Assembly: GCA_030141605.1 (NCBI GenBank)
Contig: JAQGDQ010000120.1
Coordinates: forward strand, 186,001 to 250,000
Direction of reading: 5' to 3'
From: Tubiluchus corallicola
Taxonomy: Eukaryota; Priapulida; Priapulimorpha; Priapulimorphida; Tubiluchidae
DNA length: 64,000 nucleotides
Every line of letters starts with the position of its first letter. Within the stretch, counting starts at the first letter, position 1. The position numbers and the translations under genes are program-made. Shown here piece after piece: positions 39,501-51,805 of this stretch. Below the pieces are notes generated by a model. It was not told the DNA's origin, ran no database searches, and saw only the letters and a program-made list of their open reading frames with translations.

Positions 39501-41284
39501 ATCTCTATTTTAGGTTATGCTGCGACGTGAACCAAAGAACTTTGAAAAAGTAAATACATACTTGTACATAGATAAAAAGAACATAAAAAACCTCCAGGAA
39601 AGTACGCGCAGTGCTTCCTAATAAATGTTCGAGTGAACGGAATAGGCATCTAACTAAATAGGCAAATGGATGCTTTCTTGGATATGCTCAAGTTAGAGTG
39701 TGTAATTGAGTGAGTGGATGAACGAAGAAATAGAGAAAGAAATAAAGATAAGTCGGGAGAGAAGAAAGGAAAATGTGTCACATGAGTTTAGTTAGATCTA
39801 CCAGCAACAAAAATTACTTAAAAATTTCATTTTCTGGAAAGGTTATTCAATACGGCGTCATTTATAAACCAGTTTTTCAAACCAGCCGGACAGCTACCTA
39901 ATCGAGGTCTGTCGACATTTATTGCTGAAGCCAGTAATTTGCAATAAATGTTTATTGTCAACAGAAGACTTTCATATAAGCGAAATCGAGCAATCAGTAA
40001 TGATTGCATTTTATAAGCACGTTGACTGGATTCCAGACGGATTGAATAACTTTCGTTATTTTGTCTAAGGGGTGAAATGCAACAACGCGTTCGGAGGAGC
40101 TTGACGGTGAAAAAACCAGAGGGCAAAAGATCACAGATCAAGGGACAACCAGACAAAGCACCACTGGCCAAAGAACCATCACGGATGAAGGACAACCAGT
40201 CAAAGGACCACCTTTAGCTGTTTTACCACTTTTAACTTTAAAATCAGGGGTATGGACTAAGTACCACCAGTGGGTGTGCTAACAGTAGTTAATATAACTA
40301 CTGTTAATATGTTATGTAATAACATACCAGGTGTTACCTGTAACTTCTCTGTAAGAATATATGCAGTTAATATGCATGTCTATAGCGGCGATGCGACCTC
40401 TGCATTTTATAAGTGTGCTGCAAAATTTGAAAAAGGCCGCAGTCATATTAACCAATACTAGCTGCGGTTTACTTGACAAATTTTGGTGGCAGTGTGTTAA
40501 ACGTTTTATGTTTACACGGGAAACGAGCATCTCCGAGTTTGGCAAGTCGTCGCTGTTAACTAACACCATGTGAAGACACGTTGAAGACAGAATATTTAGG
40601 CGAGCTGATTGAGGACACCAGCAGTTTAATATTGTAGTATAATTATGTGATGATTGATTGCAGTTACAACAGCTGCTGTCTCTTCAAATGTGTGTATCAT
40701 GTTATCAGTCTGTCTGATATTTTTGCCTCAAATTCCAAACCTTCCGCTAATCACAACTATCAATTATAGTTAATTGCATACCATAAAAAATGAACGTGGA
40801 ACATAGCACATGACAGTAATCTTCTACGTAACAAAACGTAGCAATCAGAAGCGGTTCTAAAATGAATCCAATTTTCATTGCTTTAATAACGTACTCACAT
40901 AATTTAATAAAGCCGCTAAAACCAATCAAACAGCAGCCCAACTGCAAGCCAGATTTGAAATATGCAACAAACTGATTCAAATTGGATTAGCTGTCAGCAA
41001 GAAGAACCAAAGGGTATGAAGAATTCGTAGCATATTTTCACGCAAAATTTGCTTTTTCTAGAACCACAACGACTAGAAAAAAACGATTTCACATTGGTAA
41101 TAATAATTTATACATCCTTCTTTGGTTTTGATTTTTGTTTTTTTTAGTAAAAACGCTTCATTGTTCAAACTTTTTGCCACCAGTCTACAGAATTCTCGAA
41201 TCTGCCTTACATCTGACATTGACTGGTAGCCGACGGCAGATTGCGCTTCAAAGTAACAAACTGATTTTTTTCTATTTTATCGTA
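36584..41284. other. Non-coding DNA
   Basis: No gene is recognised over 4.7 kb. A 30-bp tandem duplication lies at 38739-38798 (units begin TCACATTGCA). A 122-codon minus-strand frame at 39827-40195 has no recognisable domain. Confidence 0.3.
38739..38798. repeat. 30-bp tandem duplication
   Basis: Two units, 38739-38768 and 38769-38798, begin TCACATTGCA and share AGTGGTCACTG near the end. Confidence 0.85.
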
Positions 41285-41478
41285 CTATAAATTTTCCGTA
41301 GGTATTTGTCTTACAGTTTGACCTACATATGTATTGCCATTGTCGTGACAACATTCATGACTAGGAAATTTTTCCTCACTTATACTCAACACTGGAAATA
41401 CACAACTAGTAAAAACTGGTTTTACATAAGTCCTCCTAAAGATAATTACCCACAAATGGCAACCTTGTATATCTAACA
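41285..41478 (-). pseudogene. Penelope-like element C-terminal (GIY-YIG) fragment
   Basis: Minus-strand frames give RLPFVG (41460-41478, one frame). After a shift they give TYVKPVFTSCVFPVLSISEE and CCHDNGNTYVGQTVRQIPTE. This order (LP.VG, KPVFTS, S..D.., C..C...YIGQT.R...T) is that of the linker and start of the GIY-YIG endonuclease in Penelope-like retroelements. Only the junction region survives; the RT core and the rest of the nuclease are absent, and the second zinc-site cysteine is replaced. Confidence 0.55.
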
Positions 41479-41782
41479 GAATTAGTTTGCATTTCACCAG
41501 ATGCTTCATTATTAGATAGCACTGTGATTCTGATGAGACAATTACGACAATTATTGTTTTTGAGTATAGCTTTCAAACCAACCTGAACTGATGCTTGCTT
41601 TTAACTCTATTTAATATCAAGTTCTGCAATAGAGTGAATTGGATTTGTCCACCTGGCACATTGGTGTTTTGCAGGTGTGTGTGTTTTTGCCGCATGTTTT
41701 TCGTCATGAAGCCTATACATATATTATAGATCTCTAGACTTTATACATAGTTGCATATTTTCATATCTTTCTTTATGATTTT

Positions 41783-42025
41783 CATGATTTGTTGTAGATT
41801 GGGCATACTCTACAGAAAAATCAGTTTGCTAACACACGCAGCAAGAATAGTTGCCAACTATATTGCCGCCTATATATATATATATAGGCGGCAACTATTC
41901 TTTCTTCATTATATGTTCTACAAGCTATTTTCTGCTCTCTCGCTTACTGCTGTATCTGATTTCTTTTTCTGCGTGTGTTAGCAAACTGATTTTCATGTAG
42001 GGTATGCTCTATCTACAACAAATCA

Positions 42026-42027
<2 letters not shown>
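41783..42027. repeat. Nested palindrome (fold-back element candidate)
   Basis: The outer arms 41783-41840 and 41970-42027 are imperfect inverted copies. They include a perfect 20-bp match (TCAGTTTGCTAACACACGCA against its complement at 41970-41989). Inside lie two overlapping inner palindromes: 41843-41855 with 41890-41902, and TTGCCGCC (41863-41870) with GGCGGCAA (41887-41894) around (TA)8. A (AT)n array directly follows. Confidence 0.8.

Positions 42028-42070
<43 letters not shown>
42028..42070. repeat. (AT)n microsatellite
   Basis: This is an almost pure AT run beginning at the outer edge of the nested palindrome. Confidence 0.95.
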
Positions 42071-42073
<3 letters not shown>

Positions 42074-43929
42074 TAGAGGTATATACATACATATATAGGT
42101 GTACAAATTCAACTAGAGCGGTTCGGCAACATGCCATTTGTATCTGCTGCCATTAGCTGTTACGGTAGATGTCAGTTGTTAACTTGATCAATATAAGAAG
42201 AGTCCTTGATTGAGGTCAGTATTCTCTGGACTATACTACGCAATCGACACTGTAGTCACGTCAATTGCTCCCGTGTCACATTCAATCTGCATTGCGACGT
42301 GATTAGTGTCGTGGGGAATCAACTTGCGATAATAATTGACGAAATAGCACTGAAGCAAAGTGTTAGTGGTACAGGTGACTAACTCGTGTGTATCGGTGGT
42401 AATTTCTTGTGCAATGCTTTCTGACCTATTTTAAGCTGCGAAAAATAACATTAGGCGGTTGATTGGAAGAGTGACCGCATGGACAAAATGGATGCCAGTG
42501 GATAGACTGATGGATAGATTGGCACTTAGCGAAAGGAGAGATGATTGAAGGAATGATTGGCAGATATGCATGCAAGTAGGTAGACAGGTAGGCAAGCAGT
42601 TTTTTAGCGTATTAGTTTGACTAAAGTTTGTCTATTAAAAATTAACTTTGCTTTCACGTTCGTCTTCAGTTATTTTGAGAGAAACAAACTTTTGAATTAT
42701 ATTCGATCAATAACGAATGGCTTTGACGTTATTGTTAAAACATTGCATACTGATACCTTTAATATGTTACGGCATTGGCAAATTAATTACATTCAAGGGA
42801 GTAACTGAGTGTTTGCAGTGCAAGCTAAGCTAAGCTTAGCCACTAAAGTTAGACAACGCTGAGTCTGATCAGCAAATGGATGGATGTCACCTGGGAAATT
42901 CTCATAGAAACTTCACCTGCTATTCTGTACTACTATCTCTATTTATCTCTATCGCTATTTATCTTTTGAAAAAAGTTGTATGAAATTTGAAACGTGGTTA
43001 AGGCTAAAGCATCTCTGCCAGCCTAGTGTTCATCTTAGAAGATTATCGGTACTAAGTTCCAATTGCACCACAGCTAACTGCACTTTAACGTTGAGTGTTG
43101 AAACCCAGCTTGCTGATTACAGGACTGAATAGAAAAAAATCACAACACGATGTTCAGATCATACATTTATAACGCCAGGCCAAAAAAACAAGAAGAATCA
43201 GTTACAACCAGAATCTTATTCAGTCTTTTCTCTTACACCAAATCGAACAGGAGGACATTAAACTGACAAATCTTTTTAATTGCAGTTGTAACGTGTTGCA
43301 GCACTTACTTCACGAAATGGGCTTCGATTTCGTTTACCGTATTCCACGAAACTAAGAAACAGAGGCCGCGATTTTGCCGATTGCTATAACAGAAACGAGG
43401 CCATCTTGATTTTATTGATATTTCGATCGTGCTGCAATTTGGTTCTCTTCAAAACAGGCTGATTTTATTAATAAGGCTGAACTTTATGCTCAATTAGGGT
43501 GTACAATAGCGGCATCAGTTTTGATGTGACATTCCACAATTGACTACACTCTCCAAATTATGTGTTAGATTTGCATTTTTGCACGTTTCCTGTGCTGCCA
43601 TTTCTAACTTCATTTTACACTTCCTATACGTAATTAGTGTATATTGCTCAACGCCAGTAATTTCAAGGGAGACTTGTAAACAGTGAACACACATCCATTA
43701 TAATGCACTAAGCCACAGAGAAATTTTCAGACATTATGGTATTGGAATTGACCGCTGGTAGGCTTCTTAATTTGGTATGTCAATGTTTTACTTTTTCATT
43801 ACAGACAAAAAGATTAAAAATACTATGATCGCAAGTGTAATCTTCGAAATATTTTTAGGCCGTTAAACATTTCTGAATCTAAATGCTCGCCAAAAAGTTA
43901 TGACTATATATACCATCGAGGATACTGAT
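42071..43929. other. Non-coding DNA
   Basis: No gene is recognised. A cryptic GGTA/GATG tetramer-rich patch lies at about 42478-42600. Confidence 0.3.
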
Positions 43930-44250
43930 ATGCGCTCAATTAAAATGTGTGTATTCGCAGGATACAAGTTGTGGTGTACTGCAAGGATCCTCCCTAGCAC
44001 CACAACTTTTCCTTGTCAGCATTAATGACCTTCCTGTTATTACTAATTTCAAAACACGTCGTTTTTACTGATGACGAGTCTTTTCCTTACTTCCACTAAT
44101 TTATTCACTTTACAACAGCATGCTAACGCAGAGCTAAAAATGACTACTGGATGCAAGCAAACAATCTGTCAGTTAATTACGACAAAACGAAATATAATTA
44201 TATTAATCAGCAGCAAACTTTCACTGCAGAGTTATCTACTTTTTTTTTAA
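43930..44250 (+). pseudogene. LINE reverse-transcriptase fragment, remnant 5
   Basis: Plus-strand frames give CGVLQGSSLAPQLFLVSIND followed by LPVITNFKT (from 43970). After a frameshift they give VFTDDESF at the F/YADD site, then LQQHANAELK and MQANNLSVNYDKTKY (44151 onward). This is the ordered motif B to D region of a non-LTR RT. Both catalytic Asp codons remain in the shifted frame, but the frame is broken and both ends are missing. Confidence 0.78.
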
Positions 44251-45689
44251 ATGTACTGAATTCACAATGCCGCATACAGTGTGCTTGTCAGGTGGTGGGC
44301 GTCATTTCAAATTCCCATTTTCAAAATACAGCCAATTGCCGTATTACAATCACATCATTTTCGACATCGTTCTAATTCGCTTTTTTCTTCGATTGGCAAT
44401 TCGTCAGTAGGCTCCTGTTGGCAACCTAAGAATTAGATTAGTTTATTTAGGCATCTAGCAATGACGATTTTTGGTAATTTGCTTATACAGTATACACTAG
44501 AAGGGGCTAATTACATGTAGGTATGTACAATTTACAGTTGGTATGGTATATACATGTAACTCCATGCGTACAAGGTTATGCATGGGTATGCGTATAAGCA
44601 TTTAAGCATCAAGAGAAATTACGCATTGGTGGACCAATCATTTTGTCCCACTTGATTGCCGGCTTATCAACGTAATGGCCACAGTTGCATCGTTTTGGCG
44701 AAACTAAAAGGGTGATTACTGATAGGAATAATTGTTCAATAAATAAAAGCAATGGACTAAGATGAAGATTACTGGCTTTCAGCGTGAACAATTGCACCGG
44801 TAGGCACAAGGCAAACATTCGTTCAGGAGACTATATGCTGTTCATTCCGTAGCTTTTACTTTACAAAAAGATCAAAAGATTCAATTTGAATGACACGCGG
44901 ATTTAGTATGTCCACATTCAATCTCGGTAAAGGCCATTAAGTCTAATGAATAAAAACTTCGAATGATTTATGCAAGGAGAGAATAGAAAACGGTGCAGTG
45001 CACTCATTTTTTCCTATGGGTATTGAACTAAATTCTTTCAGAAAAGTTTCGGGTTCCAGCATAAACTGTGACGATAAAGTATTGCTACTACCGCTGTCTT
45101 GGTTGCTAAGTGACTGTGTTTACTACATACGGCGGATATTATAAAGCTATTAACAAGCAATTAAATGCGAGCTTTTGAAACATACACTACTTCATGGGAA
45201 ATCTTTATCCTCCCTTTATCCTCCCGTGGTTATCTCTTATCTCTCAACAAAAAGTATGTTTCATAATTATTGCAAAAGAGTATGTTACACAGATCTATTC
45301 GAGGTGTCTCTTCTACATATCCATAATATCTAAATCGAGCTCACTTCTCGTTTGGAGAAATGTGGAATGTACCTATGTACGATTGTACGTGGACTGTGAC
45401 GCATTATTGAAAAACAGTGATAGTGGTGAAACTACACATCCCACTGGACATCACGGAATACGTTCATCTCTTAATTTTGGTACAGTCGCGTCGCCTTAAT
45501 AATTAGTGTGTTTGGTTTAAATAAGTATTTATTATAATAATATACGCATATAGTACAATTTATGAAACAGAAGGCAAGCCTATTTAAAGTTGTCTGGAAC
45601 ATCCATCAGCATATAAAATATCAGTGTAATTACAGTTGTAATGTTTGTCTTATTAGTATAAATCTTAGGTTAACTGTTAACTATGTAAA

Positions 45690-45692
<3 letters not shown>
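44251..45692. other. Non-coding DNA
   Basis: No feature could be supported. The frame at 45194-45499 has no recognisable domain. Confidence 0.3.

Positions 45693-45777
<85 letters not shown>
45693..45777. repeat. (AT)n microsatellite
   Basis: About 42 uninterrupted AT units. Confidence 0.97.
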
Positions 45778-45778
<1 letters not shown>

Positions 45779-48700
45779 TGCGTGTTTTCTGATTATACAT
45801 TTTTTGCCATCATCTGGAGACGTAGAGCCGATTTCAATGGAATAATAGTAGTGAAAAACATCACCAACAAGAATTTGTTATCGTCTTTATTTAAACACGC
45901 CGAAAATACATACTTAAGTAATGTTTCGGACCTTGAAATATAATTATTGCATAGACTTCGCGCCTGCAGTCAACCAGTGATTTAGCGGCAAACTAAATTA
46001 AGATAATAACTAAATTGCATTAAAATTCTGCTCACGAGTCATTAACCACCAGTCAAATGCAGATTTCATTAAGGGAAGTTATTGGACTGTCTCACACACA
46101 CTAAGCAAGGATAATGAATTATTCAGAAAAAAAATTGACACCCACACAACATTGGTGCAAAATCAACCGCCAGCGCAACCTTTTGCTTGAACCGATGCTC
46201 TTTTTTTTCACACTCAACCGCTCCATTTCCGGCGCGAAGATTGGCTCTATCGACATTTTGATTTATTTGAAAATTGCGCAGCTAATTTGTGAAATCAACT
46301 TCGCGAGATTCAAGGAAACGCGTCGATGATCATTTGCATATTTCTGCGCACTGACAACGCGCTGAAAGAATGAATGCTTGACAGCAGATAAAAACTCAAA
46401 TAATTGCTGGTAATGAACAAGTTATCGGCATCTATAACAGAACAAAACTTAGTAATGAACTCGATTACGCAATTACGTCAAATTAGTTCGAGAAAACACA
46501 GCGTGAATTGCTTATACGAACAAAATCACCCTGTATATTATTTTAAAGCACAAAGTCTGAAAGGCCATTTATTGGATAAATACTATTCGTTAAACAAAGG
46601 AAAAATAGGCACGTATTAAACAATCTTGGGCTACCGCTGGTAGGCCTAAAATACTGTTGGTAAACATAAAGAGTAAAACAAGAAAAACATTTACGAAGTA
46701 GCAAGACAAGAAAAACAATGTAACGCAGATAAAAGACGAAGCAAGGGGACGCAAGAAGAAATATTGAACCTGTAAGCAAGTGCAAAGTAAAGTAATTGAT
46801 AAGGAATGTTAAGAGTTTCCTTGATACAATTAAAAGATAAATGGCAATTGCAAGGAAAACCGCGCCCAATCTTAAATTATAGCTGAAAACAATCCACCTG
46901 TAAAATATTGAAATAAACATATTATTTTTGCAAGAATGACCTACGTGAAAGAATTATTACCACAGAAACGTAATTTTGCGTTCTCACGGCTAGTGTAGTG
47001 AGAACACCTTCCCAAAACACGTGACTTAAGTTTGACATTACGCGAGTATTTAAGAGTCAGTCACACGCCCAAAGCGGTGGTGGCTGCAGAACTCATCATC
47101 CTTGATGTCACGCTTTTATATATGCTACGCTTATTATATTTTTTTCATAAACGGTTATTGTTATTACTTATATCAAGGGTTATGTTACTTATATTGGAAC
47201 CCAAGTTATGAATTCGCAACGCACCGCTACACCAGTTCTCCGGTTACCAGTTACATGCATTACTACACCAGTTACATGCATTTCACCATTCCCTAGTTAG
47301 AGCATGGGCACTAACGCCTGCGTTTTAGAAACGCGATGCACAAAAAAAAACAGGTGGTGACCTCTCAGATCAAAGGTTTTCATTTGTGACGTAGTGCAAC
47401 TTTGGAGATGTCTTGCATGAGCAGAGATGAGCAGAGCGGTAAACTTAAGATTTGAAATTCAATTTGTCGAGTTCTTGTATATCACACTGCATGTCGTACA
47501 GTCACAACGTATTTCAGTTTTCGCTTTCATAAACACGTGTAACTCCCTCGTGGAATGTTTGTGCTGCTGAAAATTGTGTTCAGTTGAGATGTCATCACTA
47601 GTTCGACTCAGCCGCTTTAATTAAGTTTTCAACCTTATTAATTAATTATCAGAAACGCTTTGGCATTATTATAGATGCTAGCATGTATGCTTTTTACTGT
47701 ACATCAAAATATGAAAAATCATCCTGTTCTGCTTTAATTTTGTGTTATCGAGAATTTGACAGTAGCCAACTTGTATACATTTATTTTTATAAGGATACTG
47801 GACATGTCTGATAGACAATGATGTCTGTTTTCATGCTCTTATTCCATTAACACGCAGAAAACACTAGGGGGCGCCCACGTCGCACAGGCAAAAATGTTTA
47901 ATGACAAACAATGTCTTCTAAAGAAACCTAGAAAAATCTCATACATTCATTTTTGCTTCGGACACTGTAATAAATAAATGCTTGGCAGACAGGATCTTCA
48001 CGCTTATGTGAAACTTGGTTCACATATCCTACTTATGTGAGTAATAAAAGTCTCTTGAAATGCGAAACTTGAGGTGAAGCAAGGCAACATGTGCAACGCT
48101 GGAAATTTTTGAGGTAACGTGTAAGGTTCTTGCTACGATGATTTTAACAGGCTTCGCTCGCAATTACGGTAAAACACCCAAGAGTCTTTACGGAGTTAAT
48201 GTACTTTCTAGATCCTGCAAATAATTGTAGAATGTCAGAACTTATTATTAGGGATCGAAATGTCAACGGGATTCGGCTTCATGCTTTACTAAACCGTTGA
48301 AAAGTATTTTCTTTAAACTCAGAATTCTACTTAAACTTCGCGTCAGTTGTTTTAAGAAGAGGTGTGAAAAGGTAAATTTATTGATAGAGTAAACCTTTTG
48401 GATATAATCTGGAAGCTGTTTTAAATTTTAAGAAACTAAAATTGGTTATTACAATCTTACCAAACGGCCAAGACTGGATTTTGAGGTTCTTGTGTATGTT
48501 CTTTTATACATTTCAAGTTTTCGAACAAAAGAGTTAATTTACTGGCGCTAAACTACTGCTGGGCTAACATTCCTATCAACACGGCAGAACAAGAAGCAAA
48601 AATACTTGAATCACGGAACACAAAGGGCCGATGCGGCCAAGTTGAAAGGAAGATGCAAAAAGAAACAGAGTTTTTTAAATAACATAGGAAAATGAAGAAG

Positions 48701-48989
48701 GGTCAAATTTTTGAAGTCATTTTTCGGCAAGATATTGCAAGCATTTATTTTTAGTACTTGAAGTTTTAGATCTTATGTACGAAACTAAAAAAGAGTTATG
48801 GTAAATGACGTAATATTGTTTGCTGTTGTTGCTTGCCTCGAATTGTTTCCGCTGACTCTGCCAGAGCTTGTGTGGTTTGGTGATGTTTATGTTGTTGCCA
48901 GTGCTATTTCTGTTGACGGTTACCATTGTTCTCCATTGATAATAATCAGTAACTTTGTCGTTGACGATAAAGATAAAGGCGATGACATT
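45778..48989. other. Non-coding DNA
   Basis: No gene, RNA or long repeat is recognised. Short items are an 8-bp stem hairpin near 46980-47005 (GTTCTCAC/GTGAGAAC) and a duplicated CCAGTTACATGCATT near 47250-47285. Confidence 0.3.
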
Positions 48990-49225
48990 GTTGATGATTA
49001 GAATGACGTTGACGATGATAGTGATAATGATGCTGATGATGATGATGACAACGACGATGACAACAACATCGACGACGACGACGGCAATGATGACGATGAG
49101 GAGGAGGAGGACGAGGGGGAGGAGACGACGACGACAAACGACAACTGTGATGATGATGAGGACGATGGTTATAATGACGACGACGATGATGATGATGATG
49201 CTGCTGCTGATGATGATGATACTTT
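48990..49225. repeat. Imperfect (GAT/GAC/GAG)n trinucleotide stretch
   Basis: Plus-strand triplets are mostly GAT, GAC, GAG and AAC. A plus-strand frame from 49002 to a TAG at 49320-49322 stays open for 106 codons but has no usable ATG. Opposite-strand His-rich frames are artefacts of the same repeat. Confidence 0.85.
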
Positions 49226-51371
49226 GATTTCCTCAGTGAAGGATGACGTTTCAGCTCTGGAAATTTTACACAGACAAGCTGCATCTTCACACGATCTACT
49301 TCTGAAAGCTTTAACAATGTAGGAAATTGCAAACAACATTATACTATTGAGTGTGACACTCAGCATACTGATTTTCTGCATTTTTAAGCGTGCTCAGAAA
49401 TTTTGTTCAGATATTGGACGACCCGGAGAATACAGCTGCTAATGCGTACAACTGGTAGAACTCATTCCTAAGTCAGGTACGGTAATAGCTTTCCTTACAA
49501 ATCAAATTACCACCCGATTATTAATCATAATCCGTGTCAACTAATCAGCGTTGAAATTTACGTGTGTGGACAACAATGTAAACAGCAATCAGTAACTCTC
49601 TATACAGCTCTAAACTTCTAGATTGTTACTCTGTCCATACAACCTAAATATTCGCGGAGAATTAGTGCCCTAGCATATGTTCTTAACAGATGCCATCAAC
49701 TATGTGCTCCTAATATTATTCACAGTAAAATGGATTTCTTCTACTAAGCACTACTGTTCTAATGCCAAATGTAAATGTTTATAAGCACAGTTATGTTTGA
49801 GCCCAGATGGACGTGGAATGTCAAACAAGCTAATTGACTGTGCTGGTTAACCGTCTAGTTGGCTGATTGATCAAGTGATGCGTACATGGTCATTTCAGAT
49901 AATTGAAAGAAAAAAGTTCGTTTTTGTAAATTTATATGATAATGTCGATCACGACAAATCTTTTTACGATTTTTTTGTAACTGAATTATTGATGTTACGT
50001 ATTTTCGCTTTCTTTGTGTCCAGATTGAAACCAACTTGTTTTTCAATTAAATTTGTATTATTTGCCGATATTGACCTGTTGAGACATTCGCAGGTTTTCA
50101 GATCAGTTATCAAGAATGGGTTCTAAAATTTTGTCAGGAGATGAATTCAGAAACGCCAGCTGTAACAGTTTGTAAACTTACTAGACTGCTTTCAGTAACT
50201 TGACAACATTTCAATTATCTTGGAGATGACAACTGAAAGCCGGGTGTGTTTTATGTTTGCTTCACTTTTCACTTCGCATTAACTCACTTTCACACAAGCG
50301 TCACACGGTGACTGATCAAACCTCTCTCTATCAGTCAACTGTCTATTCAGCAAGACTCCGCGAACGAAACCTTATACAAAAACTTGACGAAGACCCATTC
50401 AGACAGGCTGCTGCTGTCACACTTTTCACCACTGGGTTGACCTGCTTCTAGAATTTCACTTCATTAGCCTTTTCTTTTGTTAAACTTGCACTAATTCTAT
50501 TAACTCAAATTTTAGTTGCTGCGTGCATTTTATAGTTTACACAACGTAAAGCTTAAAAAACCAGTTTTCCAAAAAATATTCTTTGTTTTATGTAACAAAA
50601 AGAGGGCTTTAATTTTGTTCACACTGACCCATCAATAGCAACAGGAAGTTCTCCACAGCCACCACCGCGGATCCTTGCCTCAACATCAAGAAACACCTAA
50701 TGAAGCCCCTTGGTTGATGACATAAATACGATTTCCAGATGATCAGCATGTAGACAGTTGCAATGTTCTGCTCCATGCTTGTGTATACACGATCTAGTAG
50801 TAAACTAACACCATTCCGTTTGACTAGATGAATGGTCCTGTGTGCCCTACTCCATCAGCATTAATATGATTGCCGCCTTGTTAGTTAACTAGTGTCGCTG
50901 AAGAGTGCAACAAAATTCCTCGGGGAAGTGACGAGACAATTTTAATGCGCTGTACTAGATATTTGTGTTTTAGTTTGATATTTTCATGCGTTCACGATAG
51001 CTGGAAGTGAGACCATTAGATGTGAGTGTGTCCACGTGCTTACCGTATTAGCAGGTGCAGCAATGGTAGAGAACAACAACACCAACGGCAACGGCAACAC
51101 CAACAGCAGGAGCCTCAGCAATGCCACCACCAACAACAGCGATAACAAAAGTATCAGCGACATTTTGAGATAGTTTAAATTTATTAATTTTGAACGCAAG
51201 ATCAATTTTGACAATAGTAAACGATCATAACGTCATAAGTTAATATAGACAAAGAAACTTTTTTGTTTTAATATTTTAAGATCTTTGTTTGTTTGTCTCT
51301 TCACTCCTAAATTTCTTCAAAATTCTTTGCTTATAATTATTTTAATGAGCGACAAGGCCTTAATTGTCAAA
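49226..51371. other. Non-coding DNA
   Basis: No gene is recognised. An AAC/CAAC/GGC-rich low-complexity patch occurs at about 51058-51145. Frames at 49875-50126 and 50257-50451 have no domain. Confidence 0.3.
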
Positions 51372-51757
51372 GCCAATTATAAATGTAAATCAATGCCGTC
51401 ACGCAGCTAATTGTTATTCTGTAGCAATTTTCTTTTCGGCGTAAAAGCTACACACTGTTTTATTATTTGTTCCCACCGAAGTAATGATGGTGATAATTAT
51501 GATGATGGCGATGATGACGATAATGGTGATGATGAAGATGATGATGATGATGACGACGGTCGGAGCCAATTATAAATGTAAATCAATGCCGTCACGTAGC
51601 TAATTGTTATTCTATAGCAATTTTCTTTTCGGCGTGAAAGCTACACACTGTTTTATTATTTGTTCCCACCGAAGTAATGATGGTGATAATTATGATGATG
51701 GCGATGAAGACGATAATGGTGATGATGAAGATGATGATGATGACGACGCTGATCGTG
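51372..51757. repeat. 193-bp tandem duplication carrying a GAT microsatellite
   Basis: The segment starting GCCAATTATAAATG at 51372 is repeated at 51565 with very few differences. Each unit has about 110 bases of unique sequence followed by a GATGATG-type run. The GAT run of the second unit continues to about 51805 with different interruptions. Confidence 0.9.
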
Positions 51758-51805
51758 ATGATGATGATATTGATAGTGATGATGATGATGATTTCGATGA
51801 TGATC

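Noticed and set aside
39827-40195. 122-codon minus-strand frame
   Set aside because: No domain, membrane segment pattern or conserved motif could be recognised, and part of it lies over short imperfect repeats.
49875-50126. Possible RT motif A in a plus-strand frame (VNLYDNVDHDKS)
   Set aside because: A faint resemblance to an RT motif, with no other RT block before or after it.
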